From Chloroflexota bacterium (GTDB lineage Bacteria > Chloroflexota > Anaerolineae > Anaerolineales > Villigracilaceae): a DNA stretch of 64,000 nucleotides. The position numbers were made by a program, and so were the translations under genes. The notes below the pieces were generated by a model. That model did not search any database. It saw only the letters and a list, made by a program, of their open reading frames with translations, and had not been told where the DNA came from. This document shows positions 63,449 through 64,000 of this stretch, in pieces; position 1 is the stretch's first letter; each line of letters begins with the position of its first letter. The DNA lies in NCBI GenBank assembly GCA_013388685.1, contig JACAET010000028.1:108639-172638 (forward strand). Direction: 5' to 3'.

Positions 63449-63570
63449 GAACCGCTGGTCGAGTAGCGAGCGCTCTTTGCGAGCGTATCGAGACCAGAAC
63501 GTTTCAAAGAAGTAAATGTTTTCATGTTACCTGTGGTCTCGATACGGGCTTCGCCCTACTCGACCACCGA
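63449..63570. repeat. TGGTCGAGTAG / CTACTCGACCA repeat between etfB and etfA
   Basis: Left block CTGGTCGAGTAG...CGTATCGAGACCAG (63452-63496) and right block GTGGTCTCGATACGG...CTACTCGACCAC (63533-63567) are inverted copies. The same unit occurs in frame inside the fused Fe-S/DmsC gene (54487-54560). Confidence 0.8.
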
Positions 63571-63571
63571 G

Positions 63572-64000
63572 TTACGCCAGCCCCTTACTCTTCAACAACT
63601 CCACGATCTTCGCCGCCACTTCCTTCGGCGAACCTTCGATCATCTCGGCGTGACCCGTCGCCACAGGCGGCGCCATCTTCTTGAACGCCAACCCCGCGCT
63701 TGCCTCACCCGTCGGTGCGACCTTTTCAACCGTCGCGGTCTGCGCCATCTGGCGGACTTTGCTCACGGGCGCATAACGCGGCGGCTTGGGCGCGGATTGC
63801 ACGCCCGCCACGAACGGCAGCGTCACTTCGTATTTCATCCCCACGCCGCCAGGGAATTCCTTCAAGACCATCGCCGCGCCATTTGCGGCTTCAATCGAAC
63901 TTGTCCCGCCGATGTAAGGCATATCGAGATAGGCGGCGATCATCGGTCCGATTTGACCGTCCAGGTCGTTGGAAGCCTGCACCCCCGCGAAGACCAAATC
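63572..64000 (-). CDS. etfB: Electron transfer flavoprotein subunit beta (C-terminal part, cut by window edge)
   Basis: The visible 142 residues are the C-terminal part of EtfB: FAGVQASNDLDGQIGPMIA, MKYEVTLPFVAGV-type strand and a C-terminal tail ending ELLKSKGLA. The frame is open to the right edge, where about 110 residues should continue. The tail (TATVEKVAPTGEASAGLAFK) is longer than in simple EtfB. It is the first gene of the visible minus-strand cluster. Confidence 0.92.
   Translation of the reverse strand, partial: DLVFAGVQASNDLDGQIGPMIAAYLDMPYIGGTSSIEAANGAAMVLKEFPGGVGMKYEVTLPFVAGVQSAPKPPRYAPVSKVRQMAQTATVEKVAPTGEASAGLAFKKMAPPVATGHAEMIEGSPKEVAAKIVELLKSKGLA

Overview
The window looks like a chromosomal segment of an uncultured Anaerolineae-like Chloroflexota. 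This is an inference from the protein families: a TGS-less ThrRS under a T-box, the yloU-yloV pair next to rpmB, a membrane PIN-TRAM protein, and surface proteins anchored as in a single-membrane cell. Base composition is moderately GC-rich. I see no phage, plasmid backbone, rRNA or CRISPR array.

Positions 1-49500 are mostly housekeeping. They hold rpmB diverging from an Asp23/FakA pair; moaA with an orphan PD-(D/E)XK-like protein; a PIN-TRAM protein; cysS; an ABC-F ATPase; a soluble diguanylate cyclase overlapping mutL; CtpA and YugP-like proteases; an MrfA-like helicase that carries an HNH domain; LOG; clpC; msrA; tmk; an HtrA protease; tRNA-Arg(CCT); ftsK; rnz followed by a biotinyl protein, a MaoC hydratase and a CitE-like lyase; a membrane-anchored pullulanase; an rRNA methyltransferase and macro-domain pair; infC-rpmI-rplT with a probable AUC start; a PadR regulator with a membrane partner; thrS behind a T-box leader; ssb; panC; and a DUF2270 and an SLC13 membrane protein.

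From 49732 to the right edge every gene is on the minus strand. In transcription order they are etfB (cut by the edge), etfA, an EMO/HdrD-like membrane Fe-S oxidoreductase, a REP-associated transposase, a zinc-finger protein, a lipoate-binding protein (LbpA-like), an SQR-like flavoprotein, a 40-residue protein, a second LbpA-like protein, a lipoate-protein ligase, a fused Fe-S/DmsC-type protein, a frameshifted DUF3800 gene, and a cytoplasmic molybdopterin oxidoreductase (SoeA-like). The combination resembles the accessory half of an sHdr/LbpA sulfur-oxidation locus with sulfite oxidation (SoeABC). The sHdr core itself is not in the window and would be expected beyond position 64000 if the reading is right.

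The second theme is repeats. A GTAG-led REP family with CTCT/AGAG loops flanks its likely RAYT transposase and contains or abuts the stop codons of four genes. Several other palindromic families sit between genes, and a number are read through in frame inside proteins, mostly in linkers (helicase, MutL, ABC-F, molybdoenzyme, fused Fe-S/DmsC protein).
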